Positions 19,501-26,955 are shown, numbered from the stretch's first letter. The stretch is DNA of 43,596 nucleotides from Caulobacteraceae bacterium (GCA_019748055.1 JAIEQC010000048.1:1-43596), one strand, 5' to 3'. Numbers and translations: made by a program. Notes: generated from the sequence alone by a model not told the origin.

Positions 19501-19630
19501 CGGCGAGGGCCTCTCCGGCACCGGCCCCAAGGCCGGCGGCCCCAACAGCCTGATCCGCTACGCCGCCGAAAAGGCCATAAGCAACAACATCTCCGCCCAG
19601 GGCGGCGACCCGGCGCTGCTGAATCTCTGA
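16505..19630 (+). CDS. putA: Bifunctional proline dehydrogenase / P5C dehydrogenase
   Basis: Oxidises proline to glutamate through pyrroline-5-carboxylate, with FAD in the first domain and NAD in the second. The PRODH barrel spans roughly residues 60-450 (GVSVKLSALSPRYE, RLMVRLVKGAYWDTEIK, FATHNAYSLAAV, RLHGMGEALYD). The aldehyde dehydrogenase domain spans about 520-1010 (ISPWNFPLAIFTG, PFIAETGGLNGM with the general-base Glu, SAGQRCSALRV with the nucleophile Cys). Start 16505 gives 1041 aa. There is no N-terminal ribbon-helix-helix domain, so this is the short, non-DNA-binding PutA type common in alphaproteobacteria and cannot repress its own gene. It is divergent from the lipoprotein gene. 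Confidence 0.96.
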   Translation: MIATAASTPSLTQDWDALDHGKFADETATVRGLLANTPLDAGERAAVLEQAVDLVERARRSNKRQGVVESFLQEFSLGTREGLALMCLAEALLRTPDDDTRDRLIAEKIGSADWAGHLGQSDSLFVNASTWGLMLTGKLVDVDDQARTDLPGFLKRIVGRLGEPVIREAVAAAVRIMGEQFVVGRTIEAALKRADREGWLCSFDMLGEGARTAADAERYERIYADAITAVGKVAKEGPEAGHGVSVKLSALSPRYEATHEARVWDELYPRVLRLAKIAADADINFTMDAEEADRLALSLKLLDRLAHEPSLGQWQGLGLAVQAYQKRCPEVIARVAELAKASGRRLMVRLVKGAYWDTEIKRAQVAGREDYPVFTTKAATDLNYLVCARAMIEAAPHVYAQFATHNAYSLAAVHRMATARGVKIEFQRLHGMGEALYDAARAAFGPVTVRAYAPVGGHEDLLPYLVRRLLENGANSSFVHALLDERVPASAVAADPISQVEAHPDRHAKIPVPKDMYMDRQNSLGRDYSQAADRERHLQALRKVDAERFTSGPIVGGRLLAGTASQEVTNPFDRTQVLGHVSEATEADVDRAAELAANAQVAWDRRQGAGRAPVLRAMADALEADMDRLVALLSREAGKTLNDGVAEVREAADFCRYYAMLAEQQFGGRQDLKGPVGEINQLVLHGRGVFACISPWNFPLAIFTGQIAAALAAGNGVLAKPAEQTPLIAAEAVRLFFKAGLPADLLALLPGRGETVGVKLTTHPLVDGVAFTGGTDTAAAINRGLANRPGPIIPFIAETGGLNGMFVDTTALKEQVIDDVILSAFGSAGQRCSALRVLYVPKDSADALIEGLKGALAAQVVADPTDPATDIGPVIDAESRKALEAHVERLQKEAKVVARAELPAGADKGDLFAPTIAEIPTPDFLEREVFGPILHVHRYDPADLKAVAGKLAARGYGLTLGVHSRIEAFAEEVIRLVPAGNVYINRGVTGAVVGVQPFGGEGLSGTGPKAGGPNSLIRYAAEKAISNNISAQGGDPALLNL

Positions 19631-19638
19631 GCCGAAAT

Positions 19639-19790
19639 CCTTCTCCCCTTGCGGGAGAAGGTGGCCTCGCGCAGCGAGGTCGGATGAGGGGTCGCACCGG
19701 CGACCGCCTCATCCAAATTTGAAGGCGAGGCCACAGAGACCCCTCATCCGTCGGGCTTCGCCCGCCACCTTCTCCCGCAAGGGGAGAAGG
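19639..19790. repeat. REP-like palindromic repeat pair
   Basis: Two 27-bp arms (19639-19665 and 19764-19790) are perfect inverted copies. Each arm is itself a hairpin: CCTTCTCCC, CTTGC loop, GGGAGAAGG. Inside them a second perfect inverted pair of 13 bp (19681-19693 and 19738-19750, reading CGGATGAGGGGTC on the left) extends the symmetry. The element fills the gap between putA and the convergent small membrane protein gene, and could end transcription from both sides. Such paired palindromes are usually dispersed intergenic repeats; I see no other copy in this window. Confidence 0.85.
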
Positions 19791-19796
19791 GCAAGA

Positions 19797-20096
19797 TCAG
19801 TGGAAGATCCCGACCGCGCCCTCGATCCAGATCAGGCCGACGATCGCCACGACGAACAGGGCGAAGCCGATGCGCAGGACGGGGTTCTTCACCCGCGCTG
19901 CGACCAGCTCGATGATCGCGCCGCCGCCGATCAGCAGCACGCCGGCGAAGACGAAGTCGCTCGCCGTCCAGTTCACGCCCGGCGCGTCCAGTGCCATGGC
20001 CACCGCCGGCGCGGCCATCACCACCGCCACCGCGCCCCAGCCCAGCAGGCGCAGCGCGCCCCACAGCCGATCCAGATCCGCCCGCGTCACCGTCAT
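19797..20096 (-). CDS. Small three-helix membrane protein, unknown
   Basis: A 99-aa protein with three clear hydrophobic segments (about residues 15-35, 45-65 and 75-95), starting at ATG 20096 with GGAG seven bases upstream. The frame is open to 20153 but without a better start. No family is recognised. It lies 90 bases beyond the HMG-CoA lyase stop on the same strand and ends next to the palindromic repeat. Confidence 0.7.
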   Translation of the reverse strand: MTVTRADLDRLWGALRLLGWGAVAVVMAAPAVAMALDAPGVNWTASDFVFAGVLLIGGGAIIELVAARVKNPVLRIGFALFVVAIVGLIWIEGAVGIFH

Positions 20097-20186
20097 GTCC
20101 CGTCTCCTTCGCTTGGACGACGGCACGGTGGCGATCGCCGCGCTGCGCGGCATGAGCGGAAGCTGAGGAAGCGGTGAAAAGCGCGC

Positions 20187-21101
20187 TCAGCCCTTCGGCC
20201 AACCGCTCGCGCGGCTGAGCGCGCTGGGGGCGGGGCGGCCGATCTTTTCGCCGATCCAGCGGGCGGTTTCGATCAGGCGGTCCAGGTCGTAGCCGGTCGG
20301 GAAGCCCGCGCGCTCCAGCATGTAGACGAGGTCCTCCGTCGCCACGTTGCCGGTCGCGCCCGGGGCGAAGGGGCAGCCGCCGATGCCGCCCACGGAGGCG
20401 TCCAGCACGTCCACCCCTGCCTCGATCCCGGCGAAGGCGTTGGCGACGCCGGTGTTGCGCGTGTCGTGGAAATGCAGGCGCAGGGTCGCGTCCGGCGCGG
20501 CTTTCCGGGCGGCCTCGACCTTCGTGCGCACACTCCACGGATCGCCGACGCCGATGGTGTCGGCAAGCGCGATCTCCCCAATCCCCAGAGCGCCCAGTCG
20601 GCCGACCAGATCGGCGACCTGATCGACGCCCACCTCGCCGTCGAAGGGGCAGCCCCAGACGCAGCTGATGGTGACCGACAGCGACGGGGCTTCGCCGCCC
20701 GGCGCGGCATTGCTGCGCCGGTTCACGATCTCCTCGACCATCGCCATCTGGCCGGCGCGGTCCAGTCCCTGGTTCTTCAGGCCGAAGCCGTCGGTGGCGG
20801 CGATCGACACGTTGACCTCGTCCACGGCCGTCGTCAGGGCCCGGTCATAGCCGCGCGCGTTCAGCACCAGTCCGATCCGGCTGCGGCCCGGCTCCGGCGG
20901 CAGAGCGGCCATCACCTCCTCGGCGCCCGCCATCTGCGGCACATATTTGGGATGGACGAAGCTGGCGGCCTCGATCCGGCGCGCGCCCGCGGCCTCCAGC
21001 CGGCGCGTCAGCTCGGCGCGCACGGCGGGCTCCAGCACCGCCGTCTCGTTCTGCAGCCCGTCGCGCGGGCCGACCTCGACGATCGTTATGGGGCGGCTCA
21101 T
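20187..21101 (-). CDS. Hydroxymethylglutaryl-CoA lyase
   Basis: Cleaves HMG-CoA to acetoacetate and acetyl-CoA, the last step of leucine breakdown. A 304-aa TIM-barrel enzyme of the HMGL-like family: VEVGPRDGLQNE at the N-terminus holds the metal- and substrate-binding Arg/Asp, ISCVWGCPFDGEV follows in the middle, the metal-binding LHFHDTRNTG comes next, and the active-site loop GGIGGCPFAPGATGNVATED carries the catalytic cysteine. The ATG at 21101 is only seven bases after the stop of the upstream GT39-type gene, so both are probably on one transcript despite unrelated functions. No other leucine-degradation gene is nearby. Confidence 0.94.
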   Translation of the reverse strand: MSRPITIVEVGPRDGLQNETAVLEPAVRAELTRRLEAAGARRIEAASFVHPKYVPQMAGAEEVMAALPPEPGRSRIGLVLNARGYDRALTTAVDEVNVSIAATDGFGLKNQGLDRAGQMAMVEEIVNRRSNAAPGGEAPSLSVTISCVWGCPFDGEVGVDQVADLVGRLGALGIGEIALADTIGVGDPWSVRTKVEAARKAAPDATLRLHFHDTRNTGVANAFAGIEAGVDVLDASVGGIGGCPFAPGATGNVATEDLVYMLERAGFPTGYDLDRLIETARWIGEKIGRPAPSALSRASGWPKG

Positions 21102-21108
21102 ACGGGCA

Positions 21109-22758
21109 TCACGGCCGGACGACGGGAGCGTAGACCGTCAGGGCGACGTCGTCGCCGGTCGAGTAGTTGTGGCCCCGGACCTCGGCCACGGCCCGCCCGG
21201 GCATGCCGTCCGAGGCGGCGGCGAAGGCCGCGGCGTCGCGCGCCTCGACGATGGCGGGGCGCCCCTCCATCAGAGCGCGCGCGGCGCCGGCCGCGTCGGT
21301 CAGCTGGGTGTCGCGCCCGGCCAGGAAGACGAAACTGGGCTCGTGGAAGCCGGTGATCGCAACTGGCCCGGGCGCGCCCTGACGGGGGTGCAGCGCCGCC
21401 GCCTCCAGCGCGCGGGTCAGCTGGGGCGCGACGGCCAGCGGCCGCAGCTGCCGGATCTCTCCGACCAGCGCCGTGTGCGCCAGAACGCCGAACACCAGCG
21501 ACAGGGCCAAGGCCGCGACCGGCGCGCGGTTCAGCATCAGGAAAGCCCCCAGTCCGCCGGCGGCGACGGCGCACAGCACGGTGAAGGTCGCCCAGGTCTG
21601 GGCCGTCGACGTGCCGAAATTGTTCAGCCCGTAGATGGCGACCGCCGCGATCAGCGCCGCCGACAGCAGGTGCAGGCCCGCGCCGATCCTGCCGGACAGC
21701 ACGCCGACCGGCCGCGTCAGCGCCGCCGCCGCCAGCAGCGCCACCGCGCCATAGGTCGGCAGGGTGTAGTGCACCAGCTTGGTCGGGGTCAGCTCGAAGA
21801 TGAGGAAGGCCGGGACCAGCCAGCAGATCAGGAACCGGATGGCCGGCTCGCTGCGCCGGCTCCACGCCGTCGAAATCGCGGCCGGCAGCATCAGGGCCGC
21901 GGGGAAGATCAGCAGGGGCAGCAGCAGCAGGTGCACGCCCGGGGGGGCGCCGTGGCTCTCATGGCCGCCCGCCACCTTGGGCGCCAGATCTCCGATGATC
22001 GCCTCGCGCCAGAAGCCGCCGTCGGTGACGATGGTCACGGCCAGCGCCCACGGACCCACGATCAGCGCCACCAGCGGCAGACCCCAGCCCCAGCCCAACC
22101 GCTTCAGCCAGCGCGCGTCGCGGTCCCACAGGCACAGCGCCAGAATGGCCGGGGCGACGACGATCAGGCCGATCGGCCCCTTGATCAGGATCGACAGGCC
22201 CAGCGCCAGCCAGAAGACGAACTTGTGCCGCCGGTCGGGCGCCTCGCCCGCGCGCGACGCCATATAGATGCGGGCCAGCGACGCCATGGCCGCCGTCACC
22301 GCCGCGCACAAAGCGGCGTCGGTCTTGGCGATGCCCGCCTCGCTGGACAGCAGGAAGCTGGCGCCCAGGATCGCCCCGGCCAGGAACCCCGCGCGCGCGC
22401 CGAACAGCCGCGCCCCCGCCCAGGCGCAGGCGAAGGCCGCGATCATCGCCGCCAGCAGCGACGGCAGGCGATAGGGCTGGATGGCCCGCGCCTCGGGCCC
22501 GGTGGTCAGGCCGACCGCTGCGGCTTGGGCCCAGTAGATGCCGACCGGCTTCTTCCAGCGCGGCTCGTCCTGGAACCGGATGTCGACGTAGTCGCCGCTC
22601 TCCAGCATCTGCGACGTGGCCTGGGCATAGCGGCTCTCGTCGCGGTCCAGCGGCGGCAGCATCAACAGGCCGGGCAGGCCGGCGAGCAGCGCCACGAGCG
22701 CGGCCAGCAGCGGTCCACGCCAGCCGGCGATCATGCGGTCGAAGTCCAGCCGTCCCAT
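21109..22758 (-). CDS. GT39/ArnT-like membrane glycosyltransferase
   Basis: A 549-aa integral membrane protein with about 11-12 helices in the first 450 residues and a soluble C-terminal domain. The first periplasmic loop has LDRDESRYAQATSQML, matching the catalytic DE of PMT/ArnT-type enzymes, followed by RFQDEPRWKKPVGIYW. These transferases move a sugar from a polyprenyl-phosphate donor to a lipid or protein at the outer face of the inner membrane. A GT2 polyprenyl-phosphate glycosyltransferase is encoded divergently 78 bases away and could make the donor. The acceptor (lipid A, glycan or protein) is unknown. Confidence 0.88.
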   Translation of the reverse strand: MGRLDFDRMIAGWRGPLLAALVALLAGLPGLLMLPPLDRDESRYAQATSQMLESGDYVDIRFQDEPRWKKPVGIYWAQAAAVGLTTGPEARAIQPYRLPSLLAAMIAAFACAWAGARLFGARAGFLAGAILGASFLLSSEAGIAKTDAALCAAVTAAMASLARIYMASRAGEAPDRRHKFVFWLALGLSILIKGPIGLIVVAPAILALCLWDRDARWLKRLGWGWGLPLVALIVGPWALAVTIVTDGGFWREAIIGDLAPKVAGGHESHGAPPGVHLLLLPLLIFPAALMLPAAISTAWSRRSEPAIRFLICWLVPAFLIFELTPTKLVHYTLPTYGAVALLAAAALTRPVGVLSGRIGAGLHLLSAALIAAVAIYGLNNFGTSTAQTWATFTVLCAVAAGGLGAFLMLNRAPVAALALSLVFGVLAHTALVGEIRQLRPLAVAPQLTRALEAAALHPRQGAPGPVAITGFHEPSFVFLAGRDTQLTDAAGAARALMEGRPAIVEARDAAAFAAASDGMPGRAVAEVRGHNYSTGDDVALTVYAPVVRP

Positions 22759-22836
22759 GACGGTCTGATTACACGCTTCGATACCGCGCGTCAGCGGGCG
22801 CTTTCGCGGCGTCGCCGGGGCGGCTATTCACGCGGG

Positions 22837-23568
22837 ATGAGCCAGCCCGCCGCCCCCGACATCTCCGTCGTCGTGCCCGTCCACGACGAAGCCGGGGCGG
22901 TCGGTCCCTTGGTCGAGGAGATCGCCGCCGCCTTCGCGGGGCGGAACTATGAGATGATCTTCGTCGACGACCGCAGCCGCGATACGACGCTGATTGAGCT
23001 CAAGGCGTTGAAGGCCCTCCATCCCCAGCTGCGCGTCCTGACACATCCTTCCAACGCGGGACAGAGCCGGGCGGTGCGATCGGGCGTGCTGGCGGCGCGG
23101 GGCGCGATCGTGGTGACGATGGACGGCGACGGCCAGAACCCGCCGGCCGACGCGCCGCGCCTGGTGCAGGCCCTGATGGACGCCTCGCCCGAGGTCGCCC
23201 TAGTCGGCGGCGTCCGCGCCAGCCGTCAGGACACCGAGGCGAAGCGCCAGGCCTCGGTCTGGGCCAACCGCATCCGCCGCCGGCTGCTGGGCGACGACGC
23301 CGCCGACACCGGCTGCGGGCTTAAGGCTTTCCGCCGCGACGCCTTTCTGCGTCTGCCCTACTTCGATCACATGCACCGCTACCTGCCAGCGCTGATGATC
23401 CGCGAGGGATGGCGCAACCTCTACCTCGACGTCGGCCACCGGCACCGCGAAACGGGTCGGTCGAAGTACACCAATCTGGACCGGCTGATCGCGTCTCTGT
23501 CCGACCTGCTGGGCGTGATGTGGCTGAAGACGCGGGCTCGGAATCCCGGAGCGGTCCAAGAGGTCTGA
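22837..23568 (+). CDS. GT2 polyprenyl-phosphate glycosyltransferase (DPM1/ArnC-like)
   Basis: A 243-aa inverting GT-A transferase that would charge undecaprenyl phosphate with a sugar on the cytoplasmic side. It shows ISVVVPVHDEAGAV, FVDDRSRDTT, the DXD-type MDGDGQNPP, GCGLKAFRRDAF and the family-typical RHRETGRSKYTNLDR. It has no C-terminal membrane helices, as in the soluble DPM1 type. The start at 22837 is preceded at 22823-22829 by GCTATTC, a possible -10 so close that the mRNA may be leaderless. It is divergent from the GT39-type gene, a natural donor-maker and donor-user pair. Confidence 0.9.
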   Translation: MSQPAAPDISVVVPVHDEAGAVGPLVEEIAAAFAGRNYEMIFVDDRSRDTTLIELKALKALHPQLRVLTHPSNAGQSRAVRSGVLAARGAIVVTMDGDGQNPPADAPRLVQALMDASPEVALVGGVRASRQDTEAKRQASVWANRIRRRLLGDDAADTGCGLKAFRRDAFLRLPYFDHMHRYLPALMIREGWRNLYLDVGHRHRETGRSKYTNLDRLIASLSDLLGVMWLKTRARNPGAVQEV

Positions 23569-23662
23569 CGCGCCTCGCCCGCTCGGCGATTCAGCTTGGC
23601 GGTTCGGCACGAACGCGGGTATCCAGCGTTAACCGTGTCTGTGGGCCAGAGAGGACCGAGCC

Positions 23663-24073
23663 ATGCTCATCGCCCTTCCGCTGCTGGTGATCCCCGTCAT
23701 CCTCTACAACATCGTGGCGCTTACGGGCGGCGCGGCCTTGGCCGACGAGCGCCTGCGGGAGCCGATGTTCTCCATCGGCATGGCCTCGGGAGCGCAGTGG
23801 AACGTGGGGGCGGGCGACCTGATCCTGTTCCTCGCCCTGATCCTGCTGTTCTTCGAACTGCTGAAATCGACGTCCAGCCAGAAGGTGGCGATCGTCAACC
23901 ACGCCCTGTCGATGATCCTGTTCGTCATCTGCCTGGTCGAGTTCCTGCTGCTGCGCGGCTTCGCCACCTCGACCTTCTTCCTGATCGTGGCGATGGTGAT
24001 GCTGGACGTTCTGGCGGGCTTCATCGTGACGATCATCGCCGCCCGTAAGGACCTGGATTTCGGGGCCGTCTAG
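23663..24073 (+). CDS. Four-helix membrane protein, unknown
   Basis: A 136-aa inner-membrane protein with hydrophobic segments at about residues 1-22, 50-68, 75-100 and 105-130, starting at ATG 23663 after a good GAGAGGA site. Conserved-looking stretches are WNVGAGDLILFLALILLFFE and FIVTIIAARKDLDFGAV. I do not recognise a named family. It lies 94 bases after the GT2 gene on the same strand. Confidence 0.75.
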   Translation: MLIALPLLVIPVILYNIVALTGGAALADERLREPMFSIGMASGAQWNVGAGDLILFLALILLFFELLKSTSSQKVAIVNHALSMILFVICLVEFLLLRGFATSTFFLIVAMVMLDVLAGFIVTIIAARKDLDFGAV

Positions 24074-24119
24074 GGCGCGGTCGCTCGCTTCTTCAGCGCA
24101 GCGACGCTGCGCCGGATCG

Positions 24120-24188
24120 TCAGCCGAAGGCGACGAAGATCAGCGCGATCACGGTCACGTCGACGGTGCGGGCGAGGAAGGCGAGCAT
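24120..24188 (-). CDS. Possible 22-aa membrane miniprotein
   Basis: A short frame, ATG 24188 to TGA 24120, encodes MLAFLARTVDVTVIALIFVA plus two residues, a single hydrophobic helix with third positions in the strong G/C bias of real genes. It lies in the 172-base gap between the four-helix protein and the phaR unit. No clear ribosome site is seen, so it is only a candidate. Confidence 0.25.
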   Translation of the reverse strand: MLAFLARTVDVTVIALIFVAFG

Positions 24189-24245
24189 GGGGCGGTCCCG
24201 GGATGAAGGCTTTCACAGCCTTCACAGCAAGGACCGTGCCGGGTC

Positions 24246-24554
24246 TCAGACGTCGGATTTCGTGACCGTGCCGGGCTTCGGACGGCGCTCCGCAGGCCCG
24301 GAATGCTGGGCCTTCAGATAGCCGCTGCGGGCGGCGTCCAGCACAGGCGGGCCGCCCTTCAGCCCGCGCCGCTGGCCCTCCTGACCCATCAGCTGGGCGG
24401 AAAACGCCGGGTCGGCGGGCGTGGATTTCCGGGCGCCGGACGCGGTCGCTCCGGGTTCTTCGGGCGGCGTTGGATCGACCGGCACCAAGGCCCGTCCCGA
24501 CGCACGGCGATCGCGCGCGCGCCGGTCGGCCTCGCGGCGGTCCTCGTCGCTCAT
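24246..24554 (-). CDS. Small hydrophilic protein coupled to phaR
   Basis: A 102-aa basic, Pro- and Arg-rich protein whose ATG overlaps the phaR stop by four bases (ATGA). It has no signal or membrane segment. The N-terminus is a charged helix (SDEDRREADRRARDRR), and the C-terminal stretch PPVLDAARSGYLKAQHSGPA looks like the structured part. No family is recognised. Tight coupling to phaR points to a role near PHA granules or to a PhaR partner, which is inference only. Confidence 0.7.
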   Translation of the reverse strand: MSDEDRREADRRARDRRASGRALVPVDPTPPEEPGATASGARKSTPADPAFSAQLMGQEGQRRGLKGGPPVLDAARSGYLKAQHSGPAERRPKPGTVTKSDV

Positions 24555-25150
24555 TTTCGGGCGGCGTCGCCGGCCAGACGGTCGAGCTGGGCGCGCATCT
24601 CGTCCATCTGACGGCGCATCTCGGCCAGGCCGTCGTCGGCGGCAGGAGCCGCGGTCTCTTCGGATTTGGGCGCGGCGGGCATCCCGCCGACGAAGCCGGG
24701 CCACATCCGCATGGCCTGTTCGAACATCTGCATGTTGCGCCGCACCGCCTCGTCAAGCAGGCCCGCGCCCGGGGCTCCGCCGAAGGCCTGCTTGAACTGG
24801 CCGCGCAGCTGCTCCTGCTGCTTGGCGAACGTGTCGAGCGACATTTCCAGATAGCTGGGCAGCACCGACTGCATCTGCCCGCCGTAGAAGCCGATCAGCC
24901 GGCGCAGGAACTGGACCGGCAGCAAGGCCTCGCCCCGGCTCTCTTCCTCGAAGATGATCTGCGTCAGGATCTGCCGGGTCAGATCCTCGCCCGACTTGGC
25001 GTCGTGGACGGTGAACTCCTGACCGGCCCGGACCATGCCGGCCAGGTCCTCCAGCGTGACGTAGGCGGATGTGGCGGTGTTGTAGAGCCGCCGGTTGGCG
25101 TATTTCTTGATGACGATCGGCCGGGTTCCCCCGGAGTTGGCATCGGTCAC
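24551..25150 (-). CDS. phaR: Polyhydroxyalkanoate synthesis repressor PhaR
   Basis: A 199-aa transcription regulator that represses phasin genes and binds PHA granules. The N-terminal DNA-binding domain is unmistakable (IVIKKYANRRLYNTATSAYV, then QEFTVHDAKSGEDLTRQ). The PHB accumulation domain follows (QSVLPSYLEMSLDTFAKQQE), and the C-terminus is a predicted coiled coil (LAEMRRQMDEMRAQLDRLA). The start is a GTG (25150) with AGGGG just upstream. No PHA synthase or phasin gene is in the window, but the next gene is coupled to it. Confidence 0.94.
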   Translation of the reverse strand: MTDANSGGTRPIVIKKYANRRLYNTATSAYVTLEDLAGMVRAGQEFTVHDAKSGEDLTRQILTQIIFEEESRGEALLPVQFLRRLIGFYGGQMQSVLPSYLEMSLDTFAKQQEQLRGQFKQAFGGAPGAGLLDEAVRRNMQMFEQAMRMWPGFVGGMPAAPKSEETAAPAADDGLAEMRRQMDEMRAQLDRLAGDAARK

Positions 25151-25223
25151 GCGGCGCCCCTCGAAACGGTCGGTTTTCGCAGTATCCCGCAGCGCGGCGC
25201 CGGACGCCAGCCCTTACGCAGGG

Positions 25224-25934
25224 TCAGGCCATGGCCGGGGCCAGCACCACTCCGACCAGCACGGCGGCCCAGTGCACGGTGGCGCCCGTCACCACGAAGC
25301 CGTGCCAGATGGCGCGCCGGAACTTCACCTTGGGGCTGATGAAGACGAAGACTCCGGCGGTGTAGATCAGTCCGCCGATCACCAGCAGGATCAGGGCGGC
25401 GGGGTGCACCGTGTCCAGCATGGGCTTCAGCGCGAACACCGCCAGCCAGCCGAAAGCGACGTAGACCGCGCTCCAGATCGCGTCCGACAGACGCGGCGCC
25501 CACAGCTTGGCCAGCGCCCCGCCGATGCCCAATGCCCAGACCAGCAGGGTGAAGCCGATGGCCCACCCGCCCTCGAACCGCTGGGTCGTGAAGGGGGTGT
25601 AGCTGCCGGCGATCATCAGGAAGATCGCGGCCTCGTCCAGACGCCTCAGAACCGGCCGCGCGGCGCACGGGCGGGTCTGGTTGTAGAGGGTCGAGGCGGT
25701 CAGCATGGCCACCAGGCACAGGGCATAGACCGCCGTCGCCACCACCGTGCCCACGCCGGAGTAGATGGCCGCCAGCACCGCCAGAACCACGCCGCCCACC
25801 GCCGCCAGCGTCAGGCCGACGACGTGCACCACCAGGTCTGCGGTCTTTTCCGCTGGCGTGCGATAGTGCTCTTCCATGTCCAGGGCGTCGGGGACGCACA
25901 CCCGGCTCAAAAGGGATTTCAGTCGCATCGGCAT
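25224..25934 (-). CDS. Hemolysin III / PAQR-family membrane protein
   Basis: A 236-aa seven-helix membrane protein of the HlyIII (YqfA/TrhA) group, linked in other bacteria to membrane lipid homeostasis rather than true haemolysis. The family motifs are visible: EKTADLVVHVVGL with the helix-1 His, ASTLYNQ, DEAAIFLMIAGSYTPF with the metal-site Asp, and IWHGFVVTGATVHW with the C-terminal His pair. Start 25934 follows AAAGGG closely; ATG 25928 is equally possible. It lies 73 bases upstream of phaR on the same strand and may share its transcript. Confidence 0.88.
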   Translation of the reverse strand: MPMRLKSLLSRVCVPDALDMEEHYRTPAEKTADLVVHVVGLTLAAVGGVVLAVLAAIYSGVGTVVATAVYALCLVAMLTASTLYNQTRPCAARPVLRRLDEAAIFLMIAGSYTPFTTQRFEGGWAIGFTLLVWALGIGGALAKLWAPRLSDAIWSAVYVAFGWLAVFALKPMLDTVHPAALILLVIGGLIYTAGVFVFISPKVKFRRAIWHGFVVTGATVHWAAVLVGVVLAPAMA

Positions 25935-26147
25935 GGCCCTTTCTAAGCCTGCGGCTCCGACATCGTTCCTCATCCTGACGCGAAGGGGATGACGGTCCGC
26001 TGAACGAAGCGCGTTTGGGGGTCGAAACGCGGCGGCCTGCGGCTCCCGCGCCACACTTTCCAGTTCCCTAACGTCAGCTTTTCAAGGAGTTGGACGGATG
26101 GCCGTGGGGGCGACCGCGCGATATGCCGCGATGCCCGGAGCGTGGCC

Positions 26148-26172
26148 TTGCCTGCGGAACCGCCCTAGACTG
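26148..26172 (+). promoter_or_regulatory. Candidate housekeeping promoter, leaderless, for the HIG1-like gene
   Basis: TTGCCTG (26148-26154), ten bases, then CCTAGACT (26165-26172). This is a fair match to the Caulobacter housekeeping promoter (TTGaCgS-N10-14-GCTANAWC). The -10 ends five bases before the ATG at 26178, so transcription would start at or next to the start codon. Confidence 0.4.
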
Positions 26173-26177
26173 ACGTC

Positions 26178-26381
26178 ATGGACCTGCTCGACATCCTCAC
26201 CATCGTGGTCATCGTCGCCGTGGCGATCACGCTCGGCTTCGGCATCCGCTCGCTGTATCAGACCGACGCCGGGGCCCGGTCACGTTCCAACAGGCTGATG
26301 CGCCTGCGCGTCGCCCTGCAGGCAGTTGCGGTGCTGCTGCTGGTCGCCGGCATGTGGTGGAAATCCACCCAGGGGGGCTGA
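26178..26381 (+). CDS. Small twin-transmembrane HIG1-like protein
   Basis: A 67-aa protein with two membrane helices (about residues 5-25 and 43-62) separated by a basic loop with RSNRLMRLRVALQAVAVLLL, which resembles the HIG1 domain of small respiratory-complex-associated proteins. It stands just upstream of a PduO-type adenosyltransferase and etfBA, an order I associate with several alphaproteobacteria. Function in this organism is unproven; a link to the respiratory chain is inferred from the family. Confidence 0.78.
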   Translation: MDLLDILTIVVIVAVAITLGFGIRSLYQTDAGARSRSNRLMRLRVALQAVAVLLLVAGMWWKSTQGG

Positions 26382-26382
26382 G

Positions 26383-26955
26383 ATGGTCGTCCTGAACCGC
26401 ATCTACACCCGCACCGGCGATGACGGCACGACACGGCTGGCAACCGGCGAGGCGGCGTCCAAATGCGACCCGCGCGTCGCCGCCTACGGCACGGTGGACG
26501 AACTGAACTCCACGATCGGCGTGGCGCGCCTGCATTCGGGTCAAAACGATCGCATCGACGCGGCGCTGGGCCGGATCCAGAACGAGCTGTTCGACCTCGG
26601 CGCCGACCTGGCCACCCCGCTGGAGCCCGCGCCGAAATGGGAGGCGCTGCGCATCGTCGACGCCCAGGTCGAGCGGCTCGAGTCCGAGATCGATTGGATG
26701 AACGAGAGCCTCAAGGCGCTGGACAGCTTCATCCTGCCCGGCGGATCGGCCCTGTCGGCGCATCTGCACCTGGCCCGCACCGTCTGCCGCCGCGCCGAGC
26801 GCGACGCCGTGGCCATGGTCGAGGCGGGACGCGAAGCCACGCCAGCGGCCTTGCGCTATCTCAACCGCCTGTCCGACTGGCTGTTCGTCGCCGCCCGACG
26901 GGCGAACGCGAACGGGGCCGACGACGTGAAGTGGGTTCCTGGCGCCACCCGCTGA
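26383..26955 (+). CDS. Cob(I)alamin adenosyltransferase, PduO type
   Basis: Adenosylates corrinoid from ATP to make coenzyme B12. A 190-aa helical enzyme with the N-terminal ATP loop RIYTRTGDDGTTRL, the mid-protein YGTVDELNSTIG and the C-terminal FILPGG...HLHLARTVCRRAER signature. The ATG is one base after the upstream stop, with the GGGGGG run as ribosome site, so it is co-transcribed with the HIG1-like gene. A B12-dependent enzyme partner is not encoded in the window. Confidence 0.93.
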   Translation: MVVLNRIYTRTGDDGTTRLATGEAASKCDPRVAAYGTVDELNSTIGVARLHSGQNDRIDAALGRIQNELFDLGADLATPLEPAPKWEALRIVDAQVERLESEIDWMNESLKALDSFILPGGSALSAHLHLARTVCRRAERDAVAMVEAGREATPAALRYLNRLSDWLFVAARRANANGADDVKWVPGATR

